NCBI GenBank assembly: GCA_964433755.1
Contig: CAYSSR010000005.1
Location: 224,350 to 288,349 of the forward strand
Direction of reading: 5' to 3'
DNA length: 64,000 bases
Origin: JAUVXJ01 sp964433755
GTDB lineage: Bacteria > Chloroflexota > Anaerolineae > UBA7937 > B3-Chlor
Shown in pieces: positions 7,812 through 15,830 of this stretch (the stretch's first letter is position 1; each line of letters begins with the position of its first letter). The notes under the pieces are model-generated. The model saw nothing but the letters and a program-made list of their open reading frames with translations, was not told the origin of the DNA and did no database searches. The position numbers and the translations under genes are program-made.

Positions 7812-9218
7812 ATGCCCATCGGGAAAGACAACCTTGGCGTCCTTCTTAACCCTCGCAGCGTAGCCGTCATCGGCGCTTCGAGGAACCCAGGCAAGCTGGG
7901 CTACCACGTGATGAAGAGCCTCACCGAGGGTGGCTTTCGAGGTCCTGTCTTCCCCATCAATCCCAAGGAGACGGAGCTCTTTGGCCTTCAGGCTTACGCC
8001 TCCCTCCAGGACGTTCCTCAGGACATCGACCTGGTCGTGGTGGTTTTGCCCGCGCAGGCTGTGCCTGGCATCATCGAGGAGTGCGCGGCCAAGGGCGTCA
8101 AGGGGATCGTCCTCATCACCGCTGGGTTCAAGGAGATCGAGGACGAGGAAGGGGCACAGCTCCAGGAGCAGATCGCGGAGCTGGCCAACCAAGCCGGCAT
8201 TCCCATCATTGGGCCCAACACCTTCGGTCTGGTCAACCTCCACGAGGACCTGAACGCTTCCTTCACTCCAGAGTTCTCCCAGGTGAGGAAGGGCGGCATT
8301 GGCCTGGTCAGCCAGAGTGGTGGCATGGCTCACGTCCTGGCCTTCCTGGCGCAGGAGCAGAACGTGGGCTTCAGCAAGATCATCGGGGTGGGCAACCGGT
8401 GCAACGTGGGGTTCGCCGAGCTGCTGGAGTATCTGGCGGAGGACGAGACCACCAGGGTGATCGCCATGTACATGGAAGGTGTGGACCGCCCCAGGCTCGC
8501 GATGGCGGCCGCGAGGGGTCTCAGGGGCCGGAAGCCTGTCGTCGTCTACAAGGTGGGCAAGTCCGAGGTCAGCGACAGGGCCTCCAGCTCCCACACCGGC
8601 TCGATGGCGGGGTCCTACGAGATCTATCAGGGGGCGTTCAAGCGAGCCGGGATGCTTGCCGTGCACAGCCTGGAGGAGCTCCTGGATACGTCCAAGGCCC
8701 TGGACGCCTGCCCTCCTCCGTTGGGCAACAGGGTTGCAGTGCTGTCGGGTCAGGCAGGGCCGGGCATGGCTGCCTGCGACGTATGCGAAGAGAAGGGCCT
8801 GGTCTTGACCACCTTCTCCGAAGAGACGCAGAGGAGAATCGAGAAGGCCCTTCCTCCTTTAGCTCTGAGAAGCAACCCTGTGGACATGGGACCGGCGTGG
8901 TACAGTCCGGAGGCCATCACCGAGGTTGCCGACGCGGCGCTGGGAGATGTGAAGGTAGACGGCGTGGTGCTGTGTATCGCCTACGCCTCGGCCAACGTCG
9001 GGGCGGTGGAGAGCCTGTCGCCGGTGCTCACGAACTGGGCGGGAAAGAAGCCTATCGTGTCTTGTTTGTCCGCCCCTGATGAGATCTGGCGTGAAGGCAT
9101 CGGGATGCTGGAAGCGGTGGGCGTCGCTAACTACCCGACTCCGGAGAGGGCAGCCGCAGCGCTGGGCAACCTGTTGAGCTACAGCAAACTCGCCGAGCAA
9201 AGCCCTGACAGGCAGTAG
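7812..9218 (+). CDS. ADP-forming acyl-CoA synthetase, alpha-subunit type (CoA-binding/succinyl-CoA-synthetase-like)
   Basis: A 468-residue protein matching the alpha subunit of NDP-forming acyl-CoA synthetases (acetate/acyl-CoA to acid + CoA + ATP). The CoA-binding Rossmann domain opens with LLNPRSVAVIGASRNPGKLGYHV; the ligase-CoA domains follow, with LVSQSGGMAH near residue 170 and the phosphohistidine loop SSHTGSMAG, whose His is about residue 261. No ATP-grasp (beta) domain follows, so a separate beta subunit is expected elsewhere. The start at 7812 is preferred because the 19 in-frame residues before it (His/Arg-rich) do not fit the family and a strong promoter lies at 7724. It probably generates ATP from CoA thioesters in fermentative metabolism. 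Confidence 0.88.
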   Translation: MPIGKDNLGVLLNPRSVAVIGASRNPGKLGYHVMKSLTEGGFRGPVFPINPKETELFGLQAYASLQDVPQDIDLVVVVLPAQAVPGIIEECAAKGVKGIVLITAGFKEIEDEEGAQLQEQIAELANQAGIPIIGPNTFGLVNLHEDLNASFTPEFSQVRKGGIGLVSQSGGMAHVLAFLAQEQNVGFSKIIGVGNRCNVGFAELLEYLAEDETTRVIAMYMEGVDRPRLAMAAARGLRGRKPVVVYKVGKSEVSDRASSSHTGSMAGSYEIYQGAFKRAGMLAVHSLEELLDTSKALDACPPPLGNRVAVLSGQAGPGMAACDVCEEKGLVLTTFSEETQRRIEKALPPLALRSNPVDMGPAWYSPEAITEVADAALGDVKVDGVVLCIAYASANVGAVESLSPVLTNWAGKKPIVSCLSAPDEIWREGIGMLEAVGVANYPTPERAAAALGNLLSYSKLAEQSPDRQ

Positions 9219-9263
9219 GGCACAGGGGCACCGTTCGAGGTCGTGGCCAGGAAGGTGACCGAC

Positions 9264-10283
9264 TCAGCCGCTTCTGCGCCTGAGCCAGGATGAGACGAGG
9301 GTGGCTGCTCCGAGCAGAAGCAGGACGGCCAACGCGATCACTTCGGCCAGCCGGAGTATGGAAAAGGACGGGACCTCTTCCTGGTGTGGGACGGTGCCAG
9401 AGTCCTCGACTTCCGCTTCCCTTTGCGGGAGCTCCGCCATAGTCAGCACCTCCGGTGTGGGTGAGGGCGAGGGCATAGCCTCAGACTCTTCCGTTGCTTC
9501 CACCGGTGGGGTCTCCGGCGCGGGCTGTGGGGTGGACTCGCTGGTCTCGCCGAAGGTTGGAGCCGCGGCTGGCGTGGCCAGGGCGGCGGTGGGCGTCTCG
9601 GCGGCACCGGCTCCTGTGCCTTCCTCCTCCAGCAGCGGTTCCTCGCCGGATGGAACCGGGGCCACCGGTGTCCCAGCCGGCCCAGTTTCTTCGGCCCTGG
9701 CTTCGGCGGTAGGCGTCTCCTCCAGGGTCTCGTAGTCTTCCGCCTCTTCTGCAGGCGCTACCGCCGCCTCCTGGTTGGCAGGAGGCTCAGCCGTCGGCGC
9801 CTCGGTCTTGTCCTGACCAAGAATCGCTTGCTCTTCTTCAGGCGCGAGAGACATGCTAGGCTCCATCGCAGGCGCCATCGCTATCTCTTCTGCTGGAGCC
9901 CCCGCTCCCCAGGACGCCAGTGGAAAGCCCACGAAGTGTATGGCCAGGTCGCCGCCGACCAGCAATACGAGAAGGAGTGCTGCCAGAGCGGTGGCTCCCT
10001 TGAGCAGGCCGTAGCCCCAGGCCGGTGGTGCCGCGGCACGTTTGGCTTTGACCGTCGCGGGCCTGACGGCGAAAGAGCGCGGCGCTCGTTTCTCCGGCAG
10101 TTCCTTCAAGAGCGATACGGTCTGCCGCAGCGTGGCCAGGTTCTGGGCGCAGGCCTGACACTCCTGGAGGTGCTGCTCTACCCGGCTCTTCTCTGCGGGT
10201 GTTAGCTCGCCGTCCAGGTAGGCGGACAACGACTCTTCCACCCACTCGTGTTCGGGTTTCCTCCACTTGCCCAGCAAAGACAT
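9264..10283 (-). CDS. Anti-sigma factor with zf-HC2 zinc motif and two membrane segments
   Basis: About 339 residues. The N-terminus is an anti-sigma zinc-binding domain: SAYLDGELTPAEK followed by HLQECQACAQNL, an HX3CX2C motif. A first membrane segment lies near residues 85-112. A long Ala/Pro/Glu/Thr-rich stretch of about 180 residues follows (presumably outside the membrane), and a second hydrophobic segment near the end (EVIALAVLLLLGAATLVSSW) is followed by RRRSG. A two-pass topology with a low-complexity external loop is unusual; most such factors cross once. The ATG at 10283 has GAGG six bases upstream and sits one base after the sigma stop codon; a GTG at 10293-10295 is less well placed. 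It should sequester the upstream sigma factor. Confidence 0.85.
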   Translation of the reverse strand: MSLLGKWRKPEHEWVEESLSAYLDGELTPAEKSRVEQHLQECQACAQNLATLRQTVSLLKELPEKRAPRSFAVRPATVKAKRAAAPPAWGYGLLKGATALAALLLVLLVGGDLAIHFVGFPLASWGAGAPAEEIAMAPAMEPSMSLAPEEEQAILGQDKTEAPTAEPPANQEAAVAPAEEAEDYETLEETPTAEARAEETGPAGTPVAPVPSGEEPLLEEEGTGAGAAETPTAALATPAAAPTFGETSESTPQPAPETPPVEATEESEAMPSPSPTPEVLTMAELPQREAEVEDSGTVPHQEEVPSFSILRLAEVIALAVLLLLGAATLVSSWLRRRSG

Positions 10284-10284
10284 C

Positions 10285-10878
10285 TCAGCCCTCACTCCTA
10301 AGACGATAGTGAGCGGGCAAAAGTTCCGCCTGATCCAGCAGATAGTTGCGTAGCCTGGCCCGGGCGCGGCTGAGGCGTGATTTCACCGTGCCCACCGAGG
10401 CGCCCGTAGCCTGGGCTATCTCCGCGTAACTCAGACCCTGAACGTCTGAGAGCACGAGGGTCACGCGCTGCTCAGGGGGTAGGGTGGCTATGCCTCCTTG
10501 TATGGTCTGACCCAGTTCATGGCGCAGGGCAGACTCTTCGGGAGACTCGCGTCCGTTGACGAAGTGCGACGAAGCGTCACTGTCTGTGTAGACCGCTTCC
10601 AGGGAACTGGTGGGACGTCGCTTCTGGAGCCGCAACTGATCGTAGCAAGCGTTGGTGGTGATGCGCAACAGCCAGGCCTTGAAGGAGCCCCCTTTGAACT
10701 TGCCGACGGCCTGGTAGGCGGAGAGGAAGGTGTCCTGGCTCGCGTCTGCCGCCGCGTGGGAATCCCCCAGGATGCGGTAGGCCACGTTGTAGACCATGTC
10801 CTGATAGTGCGATACCAACTGATTGAAGGATTGGGTATCGCCCCGCCTGGCAGCGGCGATCAATGCCTTCTCGTCCAC
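10285..10878 (-). CDS. ECF (RpoE-like) RNA polymerase sigma factor
   Basis: A 197-residue sigma70-family protein with only regions 2 and 4, as in ECF factors. Region 2 is DMVYNVAYRILGDSHAAADASQDTFLSAY plus the promoter-melting segment around FKAWLLRITTNACYDQLR; region 4 holds the helix-turn-helix GLSYAEIAQATGASVGTVKSRL near residues 150-172. It starts with GTG at 10878. The anti-sigma gene follows directly, a standard sigma/anti-sigma operon for an envelope or stress response. Its regulon is unknown; the surface proteins starting at 11177 lie nearby but on the other strand. Confidence 0.92.
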   Translation of the reverse strand: MDEKALIAAARRGDTQSFNQLVSHYQDMVYNVAYRILGDSHAAADASQDTFLSAYQAVGKFKGGSFKAWLLRITTNACYDQLRLQKRRPTSSLEAVYTDSDASSHFVNGRESPEESALRHELGQTIQGGIATLPPEQRVTLVLSDVQGLSYAEIAQATGASVGTVKSRLSRARARLRNYLLDQAELLPAHYRLRSEG

Positions 10879-10907
10879 TTGACTTACTACGTGTCCTACT
10901 CTATACT
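10879..10907 (+). promoter_or_regulatory. Sigma70-type promoter for tRNA-Leu
   Basis: TTGACT (10879-10884), 17-bp spacer, TATACT (10902-10907), ending 14 bases before the tRNA. The -35 box abuts the start codon of the divergent sigma gene. Confidence 0.75.
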
Positions 10908-10921
10908 AGCGGCAAAAGAAA

Positions 10922-11007
10922 GCCGAAGTGGCGGAACAGGCAGACGCGACGGTCTCAAAAACCGTTGAGGGGTGACCCTCATGTGGGTTCGAGTCCCACC
11001 TTCGGCA
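10922..11007 (+). tRNA. tRNA-Leu (anticodon CAA)
   Basis: Acceptor stem GCCGAAG (10922-10928) pairs with CTTCGGC (11000-11006), followed by discriminator A. The anticodon stem ACGGT/ACCGT encloses the loop CTCAAAA, which gives anticodon CAA. The long variable arm (GAGGGGTGACCCTC) marks a class II tRNA, and the T loop reads GGTTCGAGTCC. The CCA end is not encoded. Confidence 0.95.
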
Positions 11008-11176
11008 TGAGGCATTATAGCAGCTTTGGGATCGTGAAGCCAGGGTTCCCAGAAAAGAGCTGCGTATGTTGCGACATCGGAACGCCGTATCCTTGTGCAG
11101 AACCGACGAGAGCATGGGCCGCCAGAGGCTTGAGCGTCGGTTCGCTTCTTAAGGGGGCAACGTTGCGGAGATGACG

Positions 11177-12310
11177 ATGAGCGTGTGGAAGGCAGTGCTG
11201 GCGCTGCTGCTGGTGGGGGTGGCGGTTGGTCTCGGTTTGGGTTTCCTGGTCGGTTGGGGGATCTGGCCTGTCGAGTACTACGACACAGATCCGGTCGATC
11301 TGAGGGCGGAGCACAAGGAGGAGTACATCGTCTTGGTCGCCGCCGCCTACAGTGTCAACGGGGATCTGGACCATGCCAAGGACAGGCTGGCCAAGCTGGA
11401 GGAAGAAGACATCGCTCAGGTGGTGGGTGACCTCGCGGAGAGGTATCTGGAGCGGGGTGAGGACACCACGACGACCACGAATCTGGTGATGCTGGCCGAC
11501 GCGCTGGGGTCGAGCACGGAGGCCATGCTGGCCTACGTGGCCACGCCTACGCTAGCTCCCACGTTCACACCCACCGCCACGGAAGTGCCGACCTCGACGC
11601 CCACAGATACGCCGCTGCCCACGGAGACCCCGACAGTGGTGCCTCCCACGGCCACGTCTACGCCTGTGCCTCCTACGCCGACGCGTACGTCTGTGCCGCC
11701 GACGAACACGCCGCAGCTGGCTACCAGCACCTCTGCGCCGGCGACGGCGACTTCTACCTCGGAACCGCCGACGGAGACGCCGGTGCCGGCCCAGGCCACC
11801 AGCACTGCGACCGCCACCTCTCAGGCAGTGGGAAGCTGCCCCAGCCGCCCGGGTATCACCGTCCGGGACATCTATGCCAACGTGAGAGATTGGGGCTGGT
11901 TGCAGGAGGTGTTCGGCGGTGTCGGCACAGTAGAGGCCGCCAATTGCCCGGAGCGCACGGTGTATGCTGTGGACACGCTGTGGGAGTCGCACGACGTGGC
12001 ACTGCGCGTGACAGTCCTCGATGGAAACGGCAACCGGATGCCCAACGTGCCGGTTGCTTTCTTCGGGTTTGAAGATGCAGTTGACACTCCTGGGGCGTGT
12101 CGACCCAATGCCCATGTCGTCTACACCAACCAGGATGGGGAAGCTAACATGGTCATGGGCTGGGGCAGTGCCTACATACCTCCGAACGCTGGCTATCACG
12201 CGGTGTGGGTGATGGACTCCTTGCCCAGCGATTGTGTGACAGGGCTAGGAATGGTCGACTACACTGAGCATTGGCACTTGAATGTCACGTTCAGACAGGT
12301 GACACATTGA
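11177..12310 (+). CDS. Membrane-anchored protein with Thr/Pro linker, paralogue 1 of 3
   Basis: About 377 residues, in three parts. An N-terminal membrane anchor (ALLLVGVAVGLGLGFLVGW) leads into WPVEYYDTDPVDLRAEHKEEY and an alpha-helical domain of about 80 residues. Next comes a 115-residue linker of Thr/Pro/Ser/Ala (PTATEVPTSTPTDTP type), probably exposed and possibly glycosylated. The C-terminal domain of about 150 residues contains four Cys and an Ig/CNA-B-like stretch (VTVLDGNGNRMPNVPVAFFG). The ATG at 11177 has GGAG six bases upstream; the ATG at 11171 abuts it. It heads a run of three related genes with 7- and 12-bp gaps. No known function; secretion and a surface role are inference. 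Confidence 0.75.
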   Translation: MSVWKAVLALLLVGVAVGLGLGFLVGWGIWPVEYYDTDPVDLRAEHKEEYIVLVAAAYSVNGDLDHAKDRLAKLEEEDIAQVVGDLAERYLERGEDTTTTTNLVMLADALGSSTEAMLAYVATPTLAPTFTPTATEVPTSTPTDTPLPTETPTVVPPTATSTPVPPTPTRTSVPPTNTPQLATSTSAPATATSTSEPPTETPVPAQATSTATATSQAVGSCPSRPGITVRDIYANVRDWGWLQEVFGGVGTVEAANCPERTVYAVDTLWESHDVALRVTVLDGNGNRMPNVPVAFFGFEDAVDTPGACRPNAHVVYTNQDGEANMVMGWGSAYIPPNAGYHAVWVMDSLPSDCVTGLGMVDYTEHWHLNVTFRQVTH

Positions 12311-12317
12311 GAGAATC

Positions 12318-13295
12318 ATGAGAGATGGCCTCGTTTCGAGGAGGTACAGAGGATGGCTCCCATGGTTGTTGATCGTCGCGGTCCTTATCATAGCGGTGGC
12401 TGTAGGTGTGTCGGTATTGTGGCGTGTATGGCCCGCCGAGGCAGAAGTGCCCGGCAACCAGGCACTTATGGAGTATCTGCGGGATTCGTACATCGTGAGC
12501 GTGAGTGAGTCCTATGCTGCCAATGGCGATCTGGGAGGGGCCAGGGAGCGGGTGATGGCTCTCGGGGACGGCGCCTCCGCAGAGGTCGTCGCGGAATTGG
12601 CTGTTCGCTACATGGACCGGGCGGAGGACGTGGAGACGACCAGACGTCTGATCGATCTGGCCCAGGCTCTGGGGGCCGAGGATCCGGCCATGGAGGAGTA
12701 CGAGATCGCCACTGCTCCTAGCCCCACACCAACCCATACCGTGGCGCCTACTGCTACGCAGACGCCGAGTGCTACACCTACGGAGACCAGTAGCCCGGCG
12801 CCCACGGCTACGAGCACGCAGGCGCCCGCTGCTCCGCCTACTGCTACCCCCACCGCACCGCCGGCCGCGCTGGCGCGCGAATGGGACCGGCGCCTCGACT
12901 ACTTCTGGCCCACCGTCAGCTTGGAGGAGGCTCAGGTCGGTGCGGGGCAGTGGTACTGGCGATTGGTGCGGACAGAGTGGTTGGAGGAATCGGGCAACCA
13001 TCATATCTACGTCGAGGTTCTAGACGAGAACGGGAATCGATCCTTCGGCCAGACCATAGTGATAGAATACGGCGGCTCTCCCCACTTCGAGACCTACCCC
13101 ATGGCGGACAAGTTGGGGGAGGCATATGCGTACAACTTCGTGATGGGCGACCTGCTAGGATCGTACAACGTCTACATCGGCGGGGACGATCCTAGCGACA
13201 AGGTCTATGGTCTGGGCTTGGGGACGCGGCAGGAGCCCTATCGCACCCATCACACCTGTTTCTTTCTCACTTTCCAGCGCACTTATCAGCCTTAG
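12318..13295 (+). CDS. Membrane-anchored protein with Thr/Pro linker, paralogue 2 of 3
   Basis: A 325-residue protein with the same plan as its neighbours: an anchor (WLPWLLIVAVLIIAVAVGVSVLW), a helical domain (SYIVSVSESYAANGDLGGARERV), a Thr/Pro/Ala linker at about residues 133-190, and a distinct C-terminal domain. It is the most diverged of the three: the YYDTDPVDLR motif is replaced by PGNQALMEYLRDSY. The C-terminal domain again has a short DENGN turn (VEVLDENGNRSFG) like the other two. The helical domain's AAY/ANGDL pattern is shared with paralogue 1, which supports duplication. Function unknown. Confidence 0.72.
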   Translation: MRDGLVSRRYRGWLPWLLIVAVLIIAVAVGVSVLWRVWPAEAEVPGNQALMEYLRDSYIVSVSESYAANGDLGGARERVMALGDGASAEVVAELAVRYMDRAEDVETTRRLIDLAQALGAEDPAMEEYEIATAPSPTPTHTVAPTATQTPSATPTETSSPAPTATSTQAPAAPPTATPTAPPAALAREWDRRLDYFWPTVSLEEAQVGAGQWYWRLVRTEWLEESGNHHIYVEVLDENGNRSFGQTIVIEYGGSPHFETYPMADKLGEAYAYNFVMGDLLGSYNVYIGGDDPSDKVYGLGLGTRQEPYRTHHTCFFLTFQRTYQP

Positions 13296-13307
13296 GAAGC
13301 AGCAGCT

Positions 13308-14243
13308 ATGTTGGCCGGTCTGAAAGCTCGACATCTGGTGTTCGTCGTTGTGGGCATCGCCATCGGCCTGGGCCTGGGCCTGTTGATCACCTGGCAGCTA
13401 TGGCCGGTGGAGTACTACGACACTGACCCGGTGGATCTGCGGAACGAGCACAAGGACGACTACGTGGTCATGATTGCCGCTGCCTACGCCCAGGACCGCG
13501 ACCTGGGTATGGCCTCGCTCCGGCTGGGGGAACTGGGGCTGGAGGACGCGAAGCAGAGCGTGCTCGGCTTGTTCCAGCGATACCAGGAGGCCGGGTATGC
13601 CGAGGAGACGCGCAGCCTGGCAATGCTGGCCTACGACCTGGGTGTGACCGATGTGTCGTTGCTGCCGTACATCGAACAGCCCACCGCCACGCCCGAGCCA
13701 ACCGCCACACTGGAGCCCACACCCACGGAGCAGGTAGAGGCTCCGCCCACAGTCACACCTACGGCAACTCCTCCGGAACCATCGCCTACGCCCACCGAGA
13801 CGCCGGCCGAGCCAACGGCGACAGCCACCACACCTCCTCCCACCGCGACGCCTTCGCCTACAGCTACACCGGAGGCCACGGCGACGCCACTACCCGCGGG
13901 CGACTTCGACTACCAGTTGGTAGAGCGCACCGACCTCGGGTGCAGTAGCGAGAGGGACGGAAACTACATCCTGATCTACGTTCAAGACGAGAACGAGCGG
14001 GGTGTGAGCGGCGTGGAGCTACTGGTCACTGGTCCGGACGTGGAGGACTCTTTCTTCACGGGCCTGAAGCCAGAGGTCGACTCCGGGTTCGCCGACTTCC
14101 TGGTCACCGCCTCTGGGAGCTACTCTGTCGAGATCGTGGCCGGCAGCAGCCACGTGGCCGAGGCTTTGGCCTTCGGCGACGATTGCCCCGAGGAATCCCC
14201 GCACCGTGCGTGGCGCGTCGTCTTCCGGCGTGTGAGCGAGTAG
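13308..14243 (+). CDS. Membrane-anchored protein with Thr/Pro linker, paralogue 3 of 3
   Basis: A 311-residue protein closest to paralogue 1: after the anchor (VFVVVGIAIGLGLGLLITW) it has WPVEYYDTDPVDLRNEHKDDY, nearly identical to the first gene. The helical domain (AAAYAQDRDLGMASLRLGELG) is followed by a Thr/Pro/Glu linker near residues 125-195 and a C-terminal beta-rich domain with QDENERGVSGVELLVTG, reminiscent of carboxypeptidase-regulatory or invasin-like folds. The shared N-terminal module with three different C-terminal domains suggests a common membrane platform carrying different external heads. It ends 7 bp from the convergent reductase gene. Confidence 0.72.
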   Translation: MLAGLKARHLVFVVVGIAIGLGLGLLITWQLWPVEYYDTDPVDLRNEHKDDYVVMIAAAYAQDRDLGMASLRLGELGLEDAKQSVLGLFQRYQEAGYAEETRSLAMLAYDLGVTDVSLLPYIEQPTATPEPTATLEPTPTEQVEAPPTVTPTATPPEPSPTPTETPAEPTATATTPPPTATPSPTATPEATATPLPAGDFDYQLVERTDLGCSSERDGNYILIYVQDENERGVSGVELLVTGPDVEDSFFTGLKPEVDSGFADFLVTASGSYSVEIVAGSSHVAEALAFGDDCPEESPHRAWRVVFRRVSE

Positions 14244-14250
14244 TCGAGGT

Positions 14251-15336
14251 CTACTCCTCCCGGTCCGGATCGCGGCAGGCGATCCCGAACTCCCCAGGCG
14301 GCGGCCAGCACAGATTGCAGGAGATGCAGGTAGATCGCTGCTGCCCTTCGCGAAGTCGTGTGGGCAGGTCGGGCTCGCGGATCAGTGGGCGCGACATGGA
14401 GATGAAATCGGACGTCCCTTCCTCCAGGATGCCCTCCATGATCTGCTTGCTGCGCATTCCCCCTACAAGGATGATGGGCAGGTCGGTGGCTCCCCTGGCC
14501 TGCCGGGCTGCGTCAAGGAAGTAGGCTTCATCCTCAGGGCGGTGGATATCCTTGCGCACACTCGTCCTTCCGATGCCTCCGCTGACCTCCAGGGCATCGA
14601 TCCCCCAGTCGGCCAGGTGGCGAACGATCTCCGCGCCATCCTTCAGCGTGAGCCCGTCACGGGCGAAGTCTTGCATGCCTAGCTTGATCAGCACAGCGTA
14701 CTCGTGGCCAGCCCGGTCACGGATCGAAGCTGCCACCTGCTCGAGGAAGCGCATCCTGCCCGCTGCCGTTCTTCCCCAGCGGTCTACACGCCAGTTAGCG
14801 GCCGGGGAGTTGAACTGGTTGATCAGATAGCCGTGTGCTGCATGGATCTGGACTCCGTCGAAGCCCGCTGCCTTGGCCCGTCCCGCTGCGTCACCGAAGG
14901 CGGAGATGATCTCCCGAATCCCCTCCTCGCTGAGTTCCACTGGGCGTTCCTGGCCCTTCGCGGCGGGCACTGGCGACGGAGCCACAGGCGACCCGGGGAC
15001 GGCATCCGCGGCGCACTGCCTTCCTCCGTGGCTGATCTGCATCACCACCAGCCCGTTCTCGTCGTGGACGGCGCCAGCCAGCTTCTCCAGGTTTGGTATG
15101 AAGTCGTCTGTGTGGGCCCCCGTCATGTGCAGGTGGCAGCGGCCTCCCTCGTGGACGAAGCAGTGACCGGTGATGATCAGGCTCACGCCCCCGCGTACGA
15201 GCTCGCCGTAGAGATCGGACAGGGGTTGCTGCGGCCTCCCATCCAGGTCGCTCATGTACTCCGCGGTGGCCGAGCGGATCAGCCGGTTGGGCAACTCCAG
15301 AGAGCCGATGGTGGCTGGCTCGAACAGCATGGACAT
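14251..15336 (-). CDS. NADH:flavin oxidoreductase, old yellow enzyme family
   Basis: A 361-residue FMN TIM-barrel protein: LFEPATIGSLELPNRLIRSAT at the start, QISHGGRQC near residue 100, the catalytic FDGVQIHAAHGYLINQF with its His pair near 165, then a phosphate-binding GGMRS and ISMSRPLIREPDL. The tail has CISCNLCW, two Cys of the kind that bind an Fe-S cluster in the longer 2,4-dienoyl-CoA reductase branch, but the C-terminal FAD/NAD domain of that branch is missing. Family members reduce activated C=C bonds. The ATG has GGAGGAG six bases upstream, and a promoter lies at 15394-15422. Confidence 0.88.
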   Translation of the reverse strand: MSMLFEPATIGSLELPNRLIRSATAEYMSDLDGRPQQPLSDLYGELVRGGVSLIITGHCFVHEGGRCHLHMTGAHTDDFIPNLEKLAGAVHDENGLVVMQISHGGRQCAADAVPGSPVAPSPVPAAKGQERPVELSEEGIREIISAFGDAAGRAKAAGFDGVQIHAAHGYLINQFNSPAANWRVDRWGRTAAGRMRFLEQVAASIRDRAGHEYAVLIKLGMQDFARDGLTLKDGAEIVRHLADWGIDALEVSGGIGRTSVRKDIHRPEDEAYFLDAARQARGATDLPIILVGGMRSKQIMEGILEEGTSDFISMSRPLIREPDLPTRLREGQQRSTCISCNLCWPPPGEFGIACRDPDREE

Positions 15337-15393
15337 GGTGGTCTCCTCCGCGATCTAGGCTGTGGACAGAAGTCGTGGCCAGAGGCGTGCGCC

Positions 15394-15422
15394 ATTATAT
15401 CACAACCTGCCGGACTGGACAA
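15394..15422 (-). promoter_or_regulatory. Sigma70-type promoter for the OYE-family reductase
   Basis: On the minus strand: TTGTCC (15422-15417), 17-bp spacer, TATAAT (15399-15394). The leader would be about 50 bases. Confidence 0.65.
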
Positions 15423-15699
15423 GACCAGGAAACGGGGCTTGTGGAGCTACCTGAGCGAGATGGGCCTGTCACCGGGGTGAAGCGGCCACGACCGAGAGGG
15501 GCTCAGACCTGCCCGAACGACGTTGTTTCTCCGACCAAGGTGCCCTGTTTCACCGCTGGACCGGCCCTTCGATACGTCCTTCGGTACGCTGCTTCGCAGC
15601 TACTCAGGACTACTCAGGGTGCGGCCGGCGGCGAGACCAGTGGGAAGCGGCTCGCGGGCATATCGTGTGTCTCCTTCCTCCACACTCTCCGCTGAGGCT
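15423..15699. other. Intergenic stretch between divergent promoters
   Basis: About 280 bases between the leftward reductase promoter and the rightward chelatase promoter. Several short open frames cross it but none has a ribosome site or recognisable protein character. No repeat or RNA structure was recognised. Confidence 0.4.
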
Positions 15700-15728
15700 T
15701 TGACAAGGACCCCGCGAGTTGGTATACT
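15700..15728 (+). promoter_or_regulatory. Consensus sigma70 promoter for the chelatase-like gene
   Basis: A perfect TTGACA (15700-15705), 17-bp spacer, TATACT (15723-15728). Transcription would start near 15735, about 95 bases before the GTG start. Confidence 0.8.
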
Positions 15729-15830
15729 AGGAAGGGTGGAGGGGGTCGCTTCCGCTGTACAGTGCGGAGTCATCCCCTCACATTCTCTTGTATGGGAGGA
15801 GAGCCCAGGCTAGAAGGGGGCTGAAGACTC

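Noticed and set aside
10863..11174. A 103-codon frame crossing the tRNA-Leu gene.
   Set aside because: It runs through a clearly structured tRNA and its promoter; there is no ribosome site.
11533..11817. A Val/Gly-rich open frame on the minus strand opposite the Thr/Pro linker; similar frames lie at 12608-12853 and 13631-13879.
   Set aside because: They are reverse complements of Thr/Pro codon runs (ACN/CCN), which always read as Val/Gly. They have no ribosome site or start signal.
15375..15813. Short overlapping frames upstream of the chelatase gene.
   Set aside because: No ribosome sites, biased Arg/Ser/Pro composition, and a consensus promoter lies inside them.
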